This document shows, in pieces, positions 1 to 7,725 of a stretch of DNA of 31,175 nucleotides. The translations under genes and the position numbers were made by a program. Location of the stretch: positions 1 through 31,175 of the forward strand of contig NZ_CAMLDX010000035.1 of assembly GCF_946478885.1 (NCBI RefSeq), written 5' to 3'. Within the stretch, counting starts at the first letter, position 1. Every line of letters starts with the position of its first letter. The notes beneath the pieces are model-generated. The model had not been told where the DNA came from. It saw nothing but the letters and a program-made list of their open reading frames with translations, and did no database searches. This DNA comes from an uncultured Bacillus sp. (GTDB taxonomy: Bacteria > Bacillota > Bacilli > Bacillales_B > DSM-18226).

Positions 1-163
1 TTTTCTGCAATAGGGAATCGTGTAATCTTTGTCCGAGATGAAAGTCAGTGATGAGCCCCAGAGAAATCAAACGTGTCATGGACCGTTCATAAGACGTTTC
101 AAAGGAGAACCTTAGATTCAACGGGGCTTTGCTTTCATCGTTTCCGCAAAAGAAATGGTTCAC
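1..163 (-). CDS. 5' end of an unknown protein gene (partial)
   Basis: An open frame reads leftwards from a GTG at 163-161 to the window edge, 54 codons without a stop. It is preceded by a strong purine-rich ribosome binding site (GGAGGGGAGGG on the minus strand, about 164-174). The visible peptide begins VNHFFCGNDESKAPLNLRFS and contains a stretch ending in DFHLGQRLHDSLLQK. I do not recognise the family. Coding status rests on the open frame, the ribosome binding site and plausible codon use only. It is divergent from the FliK-like gene at 392, so the stretch 164-391 would hold two divergent promoters. Confidence 0.4.
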   Translation of the reverse strand, partial: MNHFFCGNDESKAPLNLRFSFETSYERSMTRLISLGLITDFHLGQRLHDSLLQK

Positions 164-331
164 ACCCTCCCCTCCAACTATCAGCTACTCCCAAAATGAT
201 GATTCAAAAGCAAATTTACTCAATCTTATAATTATCTGATTCAAATGTTACACACTGCCCCCCTCCATTCTGTCAGTTAAAATATTTCACCATACATATA
301 ATGGCTAGCACTCTCCTGCGAAACTTTCATT

Positions 332-357
332 TCAAAAAAAAGATTTTTAACCGATAT
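332..357 (+). promoter_or_regulatory. SigD-like promoter of the fliK-like gene
   Basis: TCAA at 332-335, then 15 bases, then CCGATAT at 351-357. The Bacillus SigD consensus is TAAA, about 15 bases, (G)CCGATAT, so the -10 element matches fully and the -35 element three of four. The start codon lies 35 bases downstream. The same -10 heptamer occurs upstream of flaG. Confidence 0.55.
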
Positions 358-391
358 TACGAATAGACTCATAGTTCGGAGAGTGACGAAC

Positions 392-2344
392 ATGCAAATC
401 AGCAACGGGCTTAACATTGAATCCTTTAACATAAAGGAGCAGACTGCTTCACCGTTCAAACAAGGGGAGGTCAGTTCTCTTTTAATAAAACAAAAATTAG
501 GAGATCACGAAGCTATCGCTGTAATTAAGGGAGAGGAAATCCAGGTTTGCTTTGAAGGTAAGCCTCCTGCAGGGGAGCAAGTGCAGGTTGTAATCGGAAG
601 GATGAATGAACAAGGAATTCTCACCGTCCGCCCGGTAACCCATCAGCCTTCAGAGAAAGCAAATGTAATAGATTCATTGACAGCGATGCTGACAAATGCA
701 GGGTTTCCGCCAGAGAAAAACGGTGACCTTCTAGCAGCTGCCAAGTTCGCTGCGGCTAACGGTGCAATAATTAATGAGGAAATTATCACTAACCTGCAGT
801 ATTTTTTGACGAACGAATCAGGTACATTAGCGGAAAAGCTGAAAACTATTGAGGCGATGCTACAGAAAAAACTAGAACTATCCGTTTCACAGCTTCATGC
901 TGTTCACGCAGCTCTTAATGGGGAGAATACAGCAGAAATCTTGATGCGATTACTACAAAATCTTGGTCTCGAACTCAAGTTGGATGTGAAGCCAGCCCTT
1001 TCAGAGAAGGAATTTCTGGCTGTCCAACAAACATTGGAAGGAAAAGGTGATCTGCAGCATGCGGTGGAAAATTGGCTGAGTTCTATAGAACCATCTATTT
1101 CCATTGAGAATGCTGGCAGCATCCAACTTCAGAATAATGAACCGGCAACTGACCTATATGCAGCAGTCGATACACATTCATTGCAGTCAAAAAAATTCAT
1201 AGTAACGGAAATAACGAAGAAGTTGCTACAGCTTTCTTCTAATTTTAAAAAAGAACAGCGGGAAATGAACTCGACATTCGAGCAAATCATCAATAGCACG
1301 GATTCAAAAGTGAATAGGGAGACAGTCAAGCAGACGTTGGAAACGACCATTAACAAGCTAAATCACACTATTCTAAAGAGTGAGGTGATGCTTTATGCTG
1401 ACATGGCAACTGAAAAAAATTTGCTCAGGGCCAGCAGCAGACTGGCCGAAGCGAGAAAACTCATCGAAGAAGGCAAAATGGCTGAAGCGAAGACGATAGT
1501 CCGTGAGGTGAAGACTGCCATTGAAAACATTCAGTTCAAGCCCGCTAATGTGAAGATGCAGCATTTTACGGAGGAACTGTTCACGCAGCATTCGAGCGTG
1601 AATGAAGGAGTATCCAGACAGCAAAATATCCCCAAACAGCCCATTATATCCCAGATCCTGCAGTCAGTCACCGAGCTTCAGGCACAGGAGAGCAACGCCC
1701 GGCAAATCTCTGAGAGAATCAGAGCATTAGGATTGACTTATGAATTGGACACAGCTAATCAATTGCTGAACTCGAAACAGGAAGTACAAGAGCAGCAGGC
1801 TAATCTGAAGGTAGCAATGTTAAAGCTTATGCAACATGAAGAGGGTCAAACAAGATCGATCCAGGTGGTTGAGCAAACACTTGCCCATCTGACTGGACAG
1901 CAGCTGCTCAATAAATCGGATGCCACAGGCATGCAACAGCTTTTTCTGCAACTGCCTCTTTTATTAAATAAGAAAATGGAAAACATCAAAGTTTATATTT
2001 CTTCAGAGAAAAAGGGGGAGAAACTAGACTGGGAAAACTGCAGTCTTTATTTTGTGCTGGAAACAAAAAAGATGGGCGAAGTGGGTATCATGGTCAATGT
2101 ACAAAATCGGCAATTAAACTTAACGTTTAAAAATGATGAGGAGCTGTTTCGGGAAAAAATGGAGCCGCTCACAGGAGAAACACTAGAGCGTCTGCAGGAA
2201 ATCGGCTTTAACACCGGAGCAATTCAATACGGAACCCTCCATACAAATGAAGTTCCAAATAAAGAAACACAGGCAATAGAGGAAAAAGAAGCCAGTATAA
2301 ATAACTCGAATTCTTTGGAAAAAGGATTTGATTTTTCCGTGTGA
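392..2344 (+). CDS. FliK-like flagellar hook-length control family protein (YlqG type)
   Basis: This 650-residue protein resembles Bacillus YlqG. Most of it is a long, Gln/Glu/Lys-rich, helical, low-complexity region. The C-terminal 150 residues contain a Flg_hook-like segment: the part around LDWENCSLYFVLETKKMGEV, then VNVQNRQLNLTF, matches the usual FliK pattern of a hydrophobic strand, L-G-E-V, then alternating strands. ATG at 392 is chosen over the in-frame GTG at 383 because GGAGAGTGA (378-386) fits as its ribosome binding site. The next gene is an FlhB C-terminal homologue, the export-switch partner of FliK. A SigD-like promoter lies directly upstream. In B. subtilis ylqG/ylqH sit beside rnhB and sucC rather than in the main flagellar operon, and their role is not settled. 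The family call is fairly secure; a hook-length function is inference. Confidence 0.75.
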   Translation: MQISNGLNIESFNIKEQTASPFKQGEVSSLLIKQKLGDHEAIAVIKGEEIQVCFEGKPPAGEQVQVVIGRMNEQGILTVRPVTHQPSEKANVIDSLTAMLTNAGFPPEKNGDLLAAAKFAAANGAIINEEIITNLQYFLTNESGTLAEKLKTIEAMLQKKLELSVSQLHAVHAALNGENTAEILMRLLQNLGLELKLDVKPALSEKEFLAVQQTLEGKGDLQHAVENWLSSIEPSISIENAGSIQLQNNEPATDLYAAVDTHSLQSKKFIVTEITKKLLQLSSNFKKEQREMNSTFEQIINSTDSKVNRETVKQTLETTINKLNHTILKSEVMLYADMATEKNLLRASSRLAEARKLIEEGKMAEAKTIVREVKTAIENIQFKPANVKMQHFTEELFTQHSSVNEGVSRQQNIPKQPIISQILQSVTELQAQESNARQISERIRALGLTYELDTANQLLNSKQEVQEQQANLKVAMLKLMQHEEGQTRSIQVVEQTLAHLTGQQLLNKSDATGMQQLFLQLPLLLNKKMENIKVYISSEKKGEKLDWENCSLYFVLETKKMGEVGIMVNVQNRQLNLTFKNDEELFREKMEPLTGETLERLQEIGFNTGAIQYGTLHTNEVPNKETQAIEEKEASINNSNSLEKGFDFSV

Positions 2345-2676
2345 TGGCGGATAGTATGTTTTCGAATTGGGAGAGGCTTTTTGAATGCTGGAGGGAATCG
2401 AACGTAGAAGCCATATGTGTTAAAAAACAAAAAAAGTAAAAGATTTCGAATGTTAGAATGCGCCAAACAGGTGACAGCTTCCCATATTTAGGAGAACGAT
2501 TTAATAAGGTTTTCTGTATGCTGGAAGGCATCGAGCGCAGGAAGTATTTTAGAACTCAATCGAGGTAGGTTTTCTAAATCCGGAGAATGTTTGAACGACC
2601 AAAGAAAAAAAGCTACAGGCAGGAAAGATTAAGACTGCGGTCCGGTTTGTAAGAAAGCAGAGAAAGGAACGACCGG
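2345..2676 (+). repeat. Gene-free stretch with three degenerate repeat units
   Basis: About 330 bases separate the FliK-like and FlhB-like genes. Three related units lie at about 2375-2410, 2508-2545 and 2568-2602. The first two share GNATGCTGGANGGNATCGA and are followed by CGNAG; the third keeps GGTTTTCT and a GAACG core but is more diverged. In units 1 and 2 the same frame encodes MLEGIERR. A 31-codon ORF at 2344-2439 starts on ATG overlapping the upstream stop (TGATG), and a 36-codon ORF starts at 2458. Neither is convincing as a gene. The stretch may be a degraded coding repeat or a structured leader. Confidence 0.45.
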
Positions 2677-2976
2677 ATGATGAACAGGCATTATTTCAAT
2701 CAAATAAATCGAAAAAAAATCAACGGCCCGGCTGCGGCAGTTCTGCGCTATGAAGGTGAGAGCGGCCTTGAGCCTGCTGTCCTAGCGAGCGGAAAAGGAG
2801 CCGCTGCGAGGAAAATATTAGAAACTGCTAAAGCAAACGATATGGTCATTCAAAAGGATCCAACCTTAATAGCCAATCTTCTTGATATTGAACTCGTAGA
2901 AGGCGTTCCGCCGCAGCTGTATGCAGTTATGGCAGAAATTTTTATACTTCTGGCAAAAGTAGATGAAAAGTATTAG
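2677..2976 (+). CDS. FlhB C-terminal-domain homologue (YlqH/FlhB2 type)
   Basis: A 99-residue protein that matches only the cytoplasmic C-terminal domain of FlhB/YscU export-switch proteins. Conserved blocks are AAVLRYEGESGLEPAVLASG (residues 20-39), the following GKGAAARKILETA, and the C-terminal VPPQLYAVMAEIFILLAKV. It lacks the FlhB membrane helices and the autocleaved NPTH sequence, which lies just before this block in full-length FlhB. Full FlhB switches the flagellar export gate from hook to filament substrates together with FliK; a soluble copy next to a FliK-like gene suggests a modulator of that switch, which is inference. AAAGGA (2663-2668) lies 8 bases before ATG 2677; an alternative ATG follows at 2680. 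YlqH-type proteins are about this length, so it is not a truncation. Confidence 0.85.
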   Translation: MMNRHYFNQINRKKINGPAAAVLRYEGESGLEPAVLASGKGAAARKILETAKANDMVIQKDPTLIANLLDIELVEGVPPQLYAVMAEIFILLAKVDEKY

Positions 2977-3025
2977 GATAAAAGATGTGTATAACAGCAA
3001 ATTTCACAAGTGAGGATGTGAAATT

Positions 3026-3463
3026 ATGGAGATTCGTCGTGTGTTAAAATCCCCTCTGGTCAAGCCTGGGTTAACGGAGAAGGCGGAAACTGGTTCTGTT
3101 TCCTTTGTATCGGTTATGGAGCAACAGCGGAGCGAGGTCCAGTTTGAAAAAATGAGTAAAATGATGCAGGAAATCGATCAGCAGGGCGTAAGGCTTTCTG
3201 AATCGCAGACTATTGAAAATCTGCGTCAATATAAAAAAATGGTGAAACAGTTTTTGGAGGATGCCGTACAAAATGGGCTGGATCTCTCTGAGGAACGAGG
3301 CTTTAACCGCCGCGGCTCAATCAAAGTGTATAAGCTCGTCAAAGAAGTCGATAAAAAACTGATCGACCTCACCAATGAAGTTCTCGACAAAGAGAAAAAC
3401 GGGCTCCACACCCTGCAATTAATAGGAGAAATTAAAGGAATGCTGATCAATATTTATTCGTAA
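3026..3463 (+). CDS. YaaR family protein (DUF327)
   Basis: A 145-residue, all-helical, charged, soluble protein. The core ENLRQYKKMVKQFLEDAV, followed later by SIKVYKLVKEVDKKLIDLT and ending LIGEIKGMLINIY, is the DUF327/YaaR signature. No signal peptide or membrane segment is present. A ribosome binding site (GTGAGGATGTGA, 3010-3021) precedes ATG 3026. B. subtilis yaaR lies in the xpaC-yaaQ-yaaR-holB region; here it is only about 50 bases behind the FlhB-like gene and in the same direction, so it is probably co-transcribed with the FliK-like/FlhB-like pair. Its biochemical role is unknown. The context hints at flagellar function, but that is inference. Confidence 0.75.
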   Translation: MEIRRVLKSPLVKPGLTEKAETGSVSFVSVMEQQRSEVQFEKMSKMMQEIDQQGVRLSESQTIENLRQYKKMVKQFLEDAVQNGLDLSEERGFNRRGSIKVYKLVKEVDKKLIDLTNEVLDKEKNGLHTLQLIGEIKGMLINIYS

Positions 3464-3757
3464 ATATCGGTCGGCGTTCTTTTTGTTGCAGCAGTTTAAT
3501 TGAATAGAACACCTGGTGGCTCCTTTTTTGCGAATCCTCAGGATCTAAGCGAAGGTTCCTTCTGCCCTTGCCGCTGTGCTCTGAATGGGTCTTTGTCCGT
3601 AGCCGTAAAGCCGAGCGACAGCAACAAAAACACTCACAGCGCCCAAGCGGCACCGAACCAAAAGGATTCAATAAAACCGATCGTAGCACTCAAAAAACTC
3701 AGAACTAAGGGAATACAAAAATCACTTTCACTTATACGCTCCAAAAACAGTGGGATA
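3464..3757. other. Intergenic block without a recognised gene
   Basis: This 294-base stretch lies between the convergent yaaR-like gene and the GGDEF-EAL gene. It looks richer in G+C than the other spacers here and is open on both strands: 87 codons on plus (3500-3763) and 80 on minus (3447-3689). Neither frame has a ribosome binding site or a recognisable protein. The plus frame is full of Ser, Asn and Lys; the minus frame is a Cys/Arg-rich string typical of non-coding DNA read as protein. A dispersed repeat or an RNA-coding element is possible. No convincing terminator with a T-run was found for either flanking gene. Confidence 0.4.
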
Positions 3758-6676
3758 CTATGAATTGACTCGTATTAAATACTGATATTTGTCCTCTTTT
3801 ACCGTATTATGAGGTGGCAGTTTGAAGATATTTTTTGTTAATTCCAGGAGCTTACTCAGCTTTTCTTGTTCAGCATCGCTGATGATAAACTGAATGCCGT
3901 ATTCGATCAGATCTTGGTCCAGTTCTTCTTTCCACACAATCCTTCCAAATAATTCGATCGGTTTGTTCATGATCTCGGTCTCAAACAGAAAAACCACATC
4001 ATCTCTAACGGGAAGCTTTAGTGTAGAAGCACAACGAAGGCCGTCAATACTCATTTCTTCAATCAATACAATTGATTTTCCAAGCTGCATTTTGTTTCCG
4101 GCAATGGAGATAATCCGCATGCTTGAGGAAATCGGATAAGGGAAGCAAAGTCGGCAATCAAGCCGATTTTTCCGTTCAGCCTTTTGTTTCGGGTCCGTCG
4201 GCAGAAGGATTTCTTTTTCCAGGAGATGCTCAAACTCCTTCGCCGGGAGAGGGTGGCTGAAGAGATAGCCCTGAATCTCGTGGCAGTTTTCGTTCCTCAG
4301 AAGGTTTAATTGCTCCATCGTTTCGACGCCTTCTGCAACAACACGGATTTGCAGCCCTTCTGCCAAATACATAATGGATTTAGCGATAAATAAATCCCGT
4401 TCGCTGTTATGCATGCTTTGGATAAAGGATTTATCAATTTTTATAATATCGAAATGATACTGCGTTAAACACAAAAGCGAAGAATAACCTTTACCGAAAT
4501 CATCCAAAGCAATCTTAATTCCCAGCTTGTGAAAAATCTCCATCGCGTTTTGCACCATTTGTTCATGAGTTAACAGTGAGTTTTCTGTTATTTCCAGCTC
4601 AATATCCTGCGGCTCAATACCCGTATCCTCCAAAGCTTTGGCTACAGTCATTGGCCAATCCTGGTTTGCCAGGTGGGCTGCCGATACATTAACGGAAATC
4701 GGGACAAGCGGTAATCCGGCATTCTTCCACTTTTTTATTTGGTGGCATACCTCGTTTATGACCCAATTATCGATATCTGTGATTAGCCCGTTTTCCTCGG
4801 CAATGGTTAGAAATTCACTCGGGGAAATGTGACCCCACTCCGGATGATTCCAACGGATCAGGGCCTCTGCACTGATCATTTTGTTTGTCTGTGTATCAAC
4901 ACGTGGCTGGTAATACATGACCATTTCATTTTCTTTTATCGCTTTCTTCATGTCCCGACCGATGCTGAAGCATTTATAGGATTGAATATTGTTCGAATAA
5001 GCCATTAAATGATACTTATTCTCTCCTCTTCCCTTTGATTTGGTTAATGCATGCTCGGCATTGCGGTACAATTCAAGTGCACCGGTCCCGTTATCCGGGA
5101 ATACGGCAATCCCGATACAGACGGTCACATATAATTGGAAATCTTTAACGATGAAAGGCTCTTCAAAGGTATGAATGATTTTTTTCGCTAGCTTTTTCAA
5201 GGCATCGGTGGCATATATTTTTCCAATTAGTATACTGAATTGGGCCCCATCCTGCCGAGCTAAGGTGTCATCATCTGTCAGCTGTTGTGAGATTCGCTCA
5301 GCAACCTTGACCAATAATTCATCGCCGATTTCGTGTCCAAGCGTATCATTCACATATTTGAAACGAACGATATTGAGCATCATAATAGCAAACTTATTTG
5401 TTTCTTGAATATAGCTGGCTGTCATTTGTTCCATATATTTATAAAAATAATTTCGGTTTGGTAGCTTGGTTAGAGGATCATATTCAGACAAATAGTTAAT
5501 TTGCTCCTCCAATTCCTTTTGCATTGTTATATCTGAAGTCATTCCATTTATTTGGAATAAATCCCCACTCGCATCGAGAATTGGAACCGCATAATCCTGA
5601 ACCCATTTCACGGAACCGTTTTTGTGGAAGATTCGGTATTGATGACGGACGGTGTTTCCGACCTTCAATTCACGCTGAACCTTCTGGAAATGCTTTAGAT
5701 CCTGGGGATGAACAATAGAATTCCAAAGTAGCCCGTCACGGAAATCAGCTATACTGTATCCGCTGATATGTTCAATTCCTTTTGAGTTGCTGATGGTTCT
5801 GCCGTCTTGCATATTCATTGTCCAAAGGCCGACATCCGGATTATCATACAACGGAGTTAATTGTTTTTCTTTTTCCATGTATTTATCCGAAAATTTATTG
5901 TATGTAATATCTTGGATAAAACCAACCAATCCATCTATATGTCCATTTTCATCAAGCAAAATATTAGCCGTTTCCAATACATATCGAAACTTCTTATCTT
6001 GTGTGGGAATCCGGTATTCTATTTGATAGTCTGTTTTATAATCCAGTGCTTCTTTAAAGGTTTTGTTGACGCTCTCTCGGTCGTCTTTATACACATGTTG
6101 CCGCAGTTGGCTGTGCGTCGGGGTATAACAGTTATCCGCGTTTATCCCAAAAAAATTGGTGAATTGCTCGGAAAAATGAAATTTGTCAAGCGTGGCATCA
6201 TAGGAAAAGTAACAGATATTTTCAAGCTGATTAAATACTTGCTTCGCCTGCTGTGATTGCTTTTGAGCCCTTTCCCATTTTCTATATTCCGAGATATCAT
6301 TCACAACTGCATATACGATTGGTTCCGGTTTTATGTTGAGTGGAATCAGCGTGATGTTAACATCAATGGCTTGTCCATTTTTTTTGCGGGCGGATGAATG
6401 GAAGGTCTCTATCCTCCCTAAAAGAGCCTTTTTAAAATAGGTCATGGCTGCTTTGACGGCATCATTATGGATAAAAATATCAAAAAATGATTTATCGAAA
6501 TCGTTTAATTGATATCCGTACTTTTCAGCAAAGGACTGGCTTAATGAAGCGGGATGCCCGTCCCGATCCAGCTGGATCACGAAATTCAAATATTCAAGAA
6601 TTTGAGGAGAGACATCATGGTATGAATCTGTTTCGTTCATAAATTGCGGTATAGCTTTTTGAAAAAGACTTTTCAT
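3758..6676 (-). CDS. PAS-GGDEF-EAL-PilZ cyclic-di-GMP phosphodiesterase
   Basis: A 972-residue cytoplasmic sensor with no membrane segment. Three PAS-like domains lie at about 25-132, 145-260 and 275-388, each ending in a D-I-(S/T) linker. A GGDEF domain (393-555) follows, but its signature is DGAQF (476-480), so diguanylate cyclase activity is unlikely. The EAL domain (about 572-820) keeps E604-A-L, the N in SVNVS, the E in LEITEN, DDFGKGYSSL (725-734), AEGVET (781-786) and QGY (802-804), consistent with active hydrolysis of c-di-GMP to pGpG. A C-terminal PilZ domain (about 835-945) has R-L-D-C-R and EMSIDG, the latter with Glu where Asp/Asn is usual; it probably binds c-di-GMP. The ribosome binding site AAAGGAGGG precedes the ATG. 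Lowering c-di-GMP normally favours motility, which fits the flagellar surroundings. Its signal is unknown. Confidence 0.92.
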   Translation of the reverse strand: MKSLFQKAIPQFMNETDSYHDVSPQILEYLNFVIQLDRDGHPASLSQSFAEKYGYQLNDFDKSFFDIFIHNDAVKAAMTYFKKALLGRIETFHSSARKKNGQAIDVNITLIPLNIKPEPIVYAVVNDISEYRKWERAQKQSQQAKQVFNQLENICYFSYDATLDKFHFSEQFTNFFGINADNCYTPTHSQLRQHVYKDDRESVNKTFKEALDYKTDYQIEYRIPTQDKKFRYVLETANILLDENGHIDGLVGFIQDITYNKFSDKYMEKEKQLTPLYDNPDVGLWTMNMQDGRTISNSKGIEHISGYSIADFRDGLLWNSIVHPQDLKHFQKVQRELKVGNTVRHQYRIFHKNGSVKWVQDYAVPILDASGDLFQINGMTSDITMQKELEEQINYLSEYDPLTKLPNRNYFYKYMEQMTASYIQETNKFAIMMLNIVRFKYVNDTLGHEIGDELLVKVAERISQQLTDDDTLARQDGAQFSILIGKIYATDALKKLAKKIIHTFEEPFIVKDFQLYVTVCIGIAVFPDNGTGALELYRNAEHALTKSKGRGENKYHLMAYSNNIQSYKCFSIGRDMKKAIKENEMVMYYQPRVDTQTNKMISAEALIRWNHPEWGHISPSEFLTIAEENGLITDIDNWVINEVCHQIKKWKNAGLPLVPISVNVSAAHLANQDWPMTVAKALEDTGIEPQDIELEITENSLLTHEQMVQNAMEIFHKLGIKIALDDFGKGYSSLLCLTQYHFDIIKIDKSFIQSMHNSERDLFIAKSIMYLAEGLQIRVVAEGVETMEQLNLLRNENCHEIQGYLFSHPLPAKEFEHLLEKEILLPTDPKQKAERKNRLDCRLCFPYPISSSMRIISIAGNKMQLGKSIVLIEEMSIDGLRCASTLKLPVRDDVVFLFETEIMNKPIELFGRIVWKEELDQDLIEYGIQFIISDAEQEKLSKLLELTKNIFKLPPHNTVKEDKYQYLIRVNS

Positions 6677-6753
6677 GAATGGCGGCCCTCCTTTAAGGGT
6701 TTAATAAAAAATATCCACCTAAAACTAATTAATGATACCTAAAAGCACCTACT

Positions 6754-6789
6754 ATTTTACCATAATATAACTGAAAAAAATCTTTTCAG
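6754..6789 (-). promoter_or_regulatory. Candidate promoter of the GGDEF-EAL gene with overlapping dyad
   Basis: On the minus strand TGGTAAAAT (6754-6762) forms an extended -10 element about 80 bases before the start codon. The dyad CTGAAAA-AAATC-TTTTCAG (6771-6789) covers the -35 region and could be an operator or simply a small hairpin. No good -35 hexamer is visible. Confidence 0.35.
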
Positions 6790-6806
6790 AAATTTCTGTA
6801 CTATGT

Positions 6807-6836
6807 GGTGCCAGGCACCGAAAATGGACATTTGTC
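6807..6836 (+). repeat. Short palindromic repeat, copy A
   Basis: GGTGCCAGGCACC (6807-6819) is followed by GAAAAT and then GGACATTTGTCC, a second small dyad. A related copy occurs at 7588 and a decayed one at 12429, all in the same orientation. Elements beginning with a GGTGCC palindrome are known as dispersed intergenic repeats in Bacillaceae; copy number here cannot be judged from one window. Confidence 0.55.
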
Positions 6837-6859
6837 CGTATCCATTGGATTTAGCGTAA

Positions 6860-6914
6860 CAAAATAGAAAAAGCCTATGGAGACAGAGCTGAAGCAGCTC
6901 TGTTACCATAGGCT
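6860..6914 (-). terminator. Rho-independent terminator of the minus-strand membrane protein gene
   Basis: Reading the minus strand, AGCCTATGG and CCATAGGCT form the outer stem and CAGAGCTG-CTT-CAGCTCTG the inner stem, followed by TTTTTCTATTTT. It lies 17 bases after the stop codon at 6931. Confidence 0.85.
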
Positions 6915-6930
6915 GAACTGAAATCCAAAA

Positions 6931-7509
6931 CTACGAAATGAAAATATGAAACAATCCAATAATAACAGCTATGCTAAGAAAAGATAAGTGAATTGTTCGC
7001 ATAGTCTGGGCCTTTTTATTTTTCATTAGGAACAATCCGAAGATAGATGCTGCAATCATGAAGAAAAATGATATCAGACCGGTTACACCCTCGCTCTCCA
7101 GTTCTCCTTTGCTAATTAACATGAAAGCGCCATGAATAAAACTTAAAATGAGAGCGGTGATCCCGATTGGCACATGGAATTTTCCTAAAAATTTAGTAAA
7201 AGATATGATCATGTTTTTAGCATTAGGGAATGTGGCAATCGTCCATTTCATGGACCTTCTGATTGGGAAAAATACACCGGCTGCCCCCATCCCCACGACG
7301 GTTCCCCAACCAAGCAACTCGCCTAATTCTTCATAAGGGCCCTTTGCTTCATCATGGTCTCCGTGATGTTCGTCGTATTCCATATAATCTCCGTTATACT
7401 GCTCGTAAAAATCATCATCCCCTCTAAAATCATCATCTGCCAGTACAACTGCATTTGCCCCCATGCTAAATCCAATCAATAATAATAAAGCTAGCAAAAA
7501 TCGTTTCAA
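6931..7509 (-). CDS. Secreted-then-membrane protein with two H-x13-H pairs, possible bis-heme protein
   Basis: A 192-residue protein with a TTG start (7509-7507) behind AAAGGGG. A signal-peptide-like N-terminus (residues 1-24) is followed by an acidic, His-containing segment (25-60; many Asp/Glu plus H48, H49 and H51) that would face outside. Four hydrophobic helices follow at about 66-84, 108-132, 142-163 and 170-190. H112/H126 in the second helix and H174/H188 in the fourth are each exactly 14 residues apart, the spacing used by ferric-reductase/NOX-like membrane proteins to ligate two stacked hemes. This suggests a small membrane cytochrome b, but no flavin or NAD domain is present and I do not recognise a named family. 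It is a single-gene unit with its own terminator and is flanked by copies of a dispersed repeat, so it may be a variable accessory gene. The membrane prediction is secure; the heme assignment is inference. Confidence 0.7.
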   Translation of the reverse strand: MKRFLLALLLLIGFSMGANAVVLADDDFRGDDDFYEQYNGDYMEYDEHHGDHDEAKGPYEELGELLGWGTVVGMGAAGVFFPIRRSMKWTIATFPNAKNMIISFTKFLGKFHVPIGITALILSFIHGAFMLISKGELESEGVTGLISFFFMIAASIFGLFLMKNKKAQTMRTIHLSFLSIAVIIGLFHIFIS

Positions 7510-7587
7510 CCTAAAGAACCCCTTTCTTTACATCTACTAAATATACTGATAAGAATAACTGGTATATATGATAAGAAACTGAAAAAA

Positions 7588-7617
7588 GGGTGCCTGACAC
7601 CGAAAAAAGACATTTGT
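7588..7617 (+). repeat. Short palindromic repeat, copy B
   Basis: GGGTGCCTGACACC (7588-7601) followed by GAAAAAAGACATTTGT matches copy A at 6807 in order, orientation and the GACATTTGT block. The two copies bracket the membrane protein gene at 6931-7509. Confidence 0.5.
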
Positions 7618-7718
7618 ACCTGTGCAATGGACATGGTGGGGGGCTTTGGCGGATTGTTTCAAATATTGTAGAATTTCAGTCGATTGTCAAACATAATAGG
7701 CAGGGAAAAAGGGGGAAA

Positions 7719-7725
7719 TGTCGAA
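7719..7725 (+). promoter_or_regulatory. Spo0A-box-like heptamer upstream of the Lon-like gene
   Basis: TGTCGAA is an exact match to the consensus 0A box recognised by the sporulation regulator Spo0A. It lies about 190 bases before the start of the Lon-like protease gene. A single heptamer can arise by chance. Confidence 0.35.

Noticed and set aside
3500..3763. 87-codon ORF between the YaaR-like and GGDEF-EAL genes
   Set aside because: No ribosome binding site; it overlaps an equally open frame on the other strand and resembles no family. It is kept only as an unassigned intergenic block.
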